Below, piece after piece: positions 61,797-64,000 of a DNA stretch of 64,000 nucleotides. Position 1 is the first letter of the stretch. The number at the start of each line of letters is the position of its first letter. A program made the translations under genes and the position numbers. The notes beneath the pieces were generated by a model. That model ran no database searches and had not been told where the DNA came from. It was given only the letters and a program-made list of their open reading frames with translations. This DNA is from Niabella aurantiaca DSM 17617 (GTDB taxonomy: Bacteria > Bacteroidota > Bacteroidia > Chitinophagales > Chitinophagaceae): positions 1 to 64,000 of the forward strand of contig NZ_KB893646.1 in assembly GCF_000374125.1 (NCBI RefSeq), written 5' to 3'.

Positions 61797-64000
61797 TCCG
61801 ATTTGAATGGCTGCTCATCAGCAGGAAACGATCGTTTTATGTGCTGCTGCTCTTTTTTGTATTGCTGGGGTTGCTTGCCGGCACCGTAGCACGCTTCCCG
61901 TTTCCCAATACCTTTAAAAACGGCACTTATGTATTGAACTATATTATAGGGATCCTGTCCTTATTGTGCATCTTTTCCACCACGATACTGGCCGCACAGA
62001 CTCTGTTCCGCGAAAAAGACAGTCGTTTTGAAACCATTCTTTACGCCACACCGGTCCGCAAAGGCCCGTATGTATGGAGCCGGTTCGGCATTATTTTCCT
62101 GGTAAACATCATTTGTTACATGCTTTTAATAACCGGTATGATGATGGGGCATCTATTAACCGGGCGGCATTCCGGCGATGTTGATGCGATATATCCCCTG
62201 CGTTATCTTCATCCCTTTTTTATTCTGTTGCTCCCTAATATCCTTTTTTGTACTGCAGTGGCGGCAAGCATCGGGTTATTTGCCAGGAACAAGATGCTGG
62301 TGTATGCCTCCGGTATACTGATCTATTTTCTCTATTGGGGCATCTCCTTTTATGCCAACTCGCCCATTATTGCCAACAGTACCCCCATGCCGGCTTCCGC
62401 CATGCGTATGGCGGCATTGGCAGATCCGTTCGGCATATCAGCCTTCCTGGAGCAAACCCGCTACTGGAGTGCGCTTCAGCGCAATATCGAGCTGTTGCAA
62501 CTGAATGGCAGCCTGCTGATCAACCGGCTGCTTTACCTTGCGATATCGGGCCTGCTCCTTTTGGTGGCTTATAAAAAATTCGTACTGCAACCGCAGCAGG
62601 AGGCCGGAAACCGACGACAACGCCGGTCGCCCGCTGTTTCCCATGCAAGCTACCATCCCGTAGCTACCCATACTGCTTCCTGGCGTTATTATCTGCAATG
62701 CGTGTGCAGCCTGGTATCCATCGGGTGGAACAACATTATCAAAAGCATTCCCATCTGGCTGATCCTTGCCGGTTGGGTGGGTTTTATGAGCATTGAAACA
62801 TTTAGTGATATCAATGGCAATAGCCGCATACCGGAGCACCTGGCCACTACCGCGGTCCTCATAAAAGGCATTCTTTCGGAACTGCCGCTGGTAGCCCTGA
62901 TGGTGCTGGTGTTCTATGGGAATGAGCTTTTCTGGCGTAGCCGCAATACCCGTTTTGATGCATTGGAAAATACGACCGCCGTTCCCCCGGTTGTACTGCT
63001 CGTTTCGAAATGGCTGTCGCTGTTGCCTGTAATCCTCCTGCTGTTACTGGCAGGTATGGGTATGGGAGTGTTGATACAGTTCATAAAAAGTAATGCTCCT
63101 GTTGACTGGGCACTGTATGGATCGCTTTTTTACCTTATCGGACTGCCCCTGTTCCTGAATGCCGGACTGATCATTTGTATACAAGCGCTGCTCAGGAATA
63201 AATATGCCGGTATCATAGTTGCAGGTATGGTAGTGCTGCTGACGAACACCAGTATGGGTAACCTGTTTGGCATCAGGCATCCGCTGCTGCGCTTTGCCAA
63301 TACGTTCCAGGGCGCCTACAGCGAAATGAATGGTTTTGGTAACGGTCTTTCTGCCTTTCACGTTAAAATGGTATACGGGTCTTCCGTTACGCTGCTACTT
63401 TTTATGATTACGGCTGCTTTCAGGCAGGGAACCGCTACCACCGGCCAGAGACCGTGGTTATGGAAGGCTGGTATATACGGAATGCTTACCATTACCGCTT
63501 TTTACGCAGGCACCCTTATTTTCATCAACACGCCGTCATTTAGCAGGCAGTCCCTTACAGACTGGAAAATCTCCTACGAAAAGAAATATGCATTTATTGC
63601 AAACAGACCCCAGCCTTTGATCACCGATGTTTCCGCGGAGATCGATCTTTATCCCGAGAAAGCCGGTTACAGGGTCCGGGGAAATTACCGGATGGTGAAT
63701 CAGACAAAAGCTCCCATCGACACGCTCTATATGTATGGCGACAAGGAAATGAGCTGGCGCCGGTGGCAGCTGGACAATGGAGAACTTATCACAGCAGATT
63801 CCTTATACGGTTATTATGTATTTAAGCTTGTGCGCCCGTTAATGCCAGACGACAGTATGAGCCTGCAATTCGCTTTTGAATATGAGGGCTCGCCTTTTAA
63901 ACCAGCAGCGGGATTCAATACAATTGTCCGGAACGGGAGCTTTATCCGCATCAGCCGGTATTTTCCGGTGCCAGGGTACAATAACAGTAATGAGATCGAA
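61781..64000 (+). CDS. ABC-2 permease fused to M1-aminopeptidase-like region (3' end outside window)
   Basis: The frame opens at ATG 61781 and stays open to the last base (740 residues seen). The first part has about twelve hydrophobic helices in two sets (from FYVLLLFFVLLGLLAGTV on; second set from WLILAGWVGFMSIETF), with an FREKDSRFETILYATPVRKG loop as in ABC-2 permeases of this group. The final 140 residues (AEIDLYPEKAGYRVRGNYRM, LQFAFEYEGSPFK, RYFPVPGYNN) resemble the N-terminal beta domain of M1 peptidases and would lie in the periplasm. Whether an HExxH domain follows cannot be seen. Such 'permease/M1' fusions are known in Bacteroidota; the exported substrate is not. Confidence 0.82.
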   Translation, partial: MFLRLIRFEWLLISRKRSFYVLLLFFVLLGLLAGTVARFPFPNTFKNGTYVLNYIIGILSLLCIFSTTILAAQTLFREKDSRFETILYATPVRKGPYVWSRFGIIFLVNIICYMLLITGMMMGHLLTGRHSGDVDAIYPLRYLHPFFILLLPNILFCTAVAASIGLFARNKMLVYASGILIYFLYWGISFYANSPIIANSTPMPASAMRMAALADPFGISAFLEQTRYWSALQRNIELLQLNGSLLINRLLYLAISGLLLLVAYKKFVLQPQQEAGNRRQRRSPAVSHASYHPVATHTASWRYYLQCVCSLVSIGWNNIIKSIPIWLILAGWVGFMSIETFSDINGNSRIPEHLATTAVLIKGILSELPLVALMVLVFYGNELFWRSRNTRFDALENTTAVPPVVLLVSKWLSLLPVILLLLLAGMGMGVLIQFIKSNAPVDWALYGSLFYLIGLPLFLNAGLIICIQALLRNKYAGIIVAGMVVLLTNTSMGNLFGIRHPLLRFANTFQGAYSEMNGFGNGLSAFHVKMVYGSSVTLLLFMITAAFRQGTATTGQRPWLWKAGIYGMLTITAFYAGTLIFINTPSFSRQSLTDWKISYEKKYAFIANRPQPLITDVSAEIDLYPEKAGYRVRGNYRMVNQTKAPIDTLYMYGDKEMSWRRWQLDNGELITADSLYGYYVFKLVRPLMPDDSMSLQFAFEYEGSPFKPAAGFNTIVRNGSFIRISRYFPVPGYNNSNEIE

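Overview
This window is chromosomal DNA from a member of the Bacteroidota, most likely family Chitinophagaceae (the genus cannot be fixed from sequence alone; a Niabella-like organism is a guess). The signs are a gliding-motility gldC, proteins typical of the phylum (DUF4290, DUF5606, GldC, large TonB-dependent outer-membrane receptors, a TlpA-type thioredoxin fusion), weak ribosome-binding sites, and promoter boxes of the Bacteroidota form TAnnTTTG. No tRNA, rRNA, CRISPR array, prophage or complete insertion sequence was found.

Layout. 1-0.3 kb: tail of a transposase. 0.35-6.2 kb: a GH20 hexosaminidase, a subtilisin-type lipoprotein, a TonB-domain protein and a tiny lipoprotein, separated by hairpin-rich repeats. 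6.2-8.7 kb: M3 oligopeptidase and a DUF5606 protein. 8.9-13.8 kb: a TonB-dependent receptor followed directly by an ECF sigma factor, a small membrane protein and a Spy/CnrR-like sensor, probably one envelope-stress operon. 13.8-21.1 kb: mostly minus-strand genes (TolB-like propeller, HAD phosphatase, GH63 glucosidase, murein amidase). 21.3-25.3 kb: the complete oxidative pentose-phosphate branch (gnd, zwf, pgl). 25.4-31.4 kb: DUF3472 protein, Rieske ferredoxin, hflX, alanine dehydrogenase, tsaE. 31.6-36.7 kb: two paralogous TonB-dependent receptors in tandem. 37-43.3 kb: gcvH, a VanZ-like protein, a DUF937-like protein, a CxxC membrane protein, a thioredoxin fusion, typA. 43.6-48.6 kb: fabH, lipid kinase, rnhB, two low-complexity secreted proteins, a sulfatase. 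48.6-55.1 kb: a minus-strand housekeeping and envelope block (nadK, Omp85-like, CBS, alpha/beta hydrolase, CvpA, YqeY, gldC, glycosyltransferase). 55.3-64 kb: DUF4290, a three-gene module built around a membrane-anchored actin-fold (ASKHA) protein, a DUF2975/HTH pair, and an ABC exporter whose permease is fused to an M1-peptidase-like region and runs off the window.

The most unusual content is not a protein. Four copies of a roughly 350-bp element (2462-2802, 16344-16696, 22723-22962, 27639-27992) share inverted ends and hold a chain of six short perfect or near-perfect hairpins. Between copies several stems differ by paired substitutions that keep the pairing (A-U, G.U and G-C at the same position), which suggests that the folded form matters. 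Two shorter elements (2804-2946, 56072-56216) have the same ends but different interiors. A second hairpin family occurs at 3048-3140 and 5935-6035. Two decayed gene tails (an M13 peptidase and a DUF4143 ATPase) lie in intergenic DNA, one of them 21 bp from a repeat end. Start coordinates follow the first plausible ATG (GTG or TTG where no ATG exists) with the best match to family N-termini; alternatives are given.
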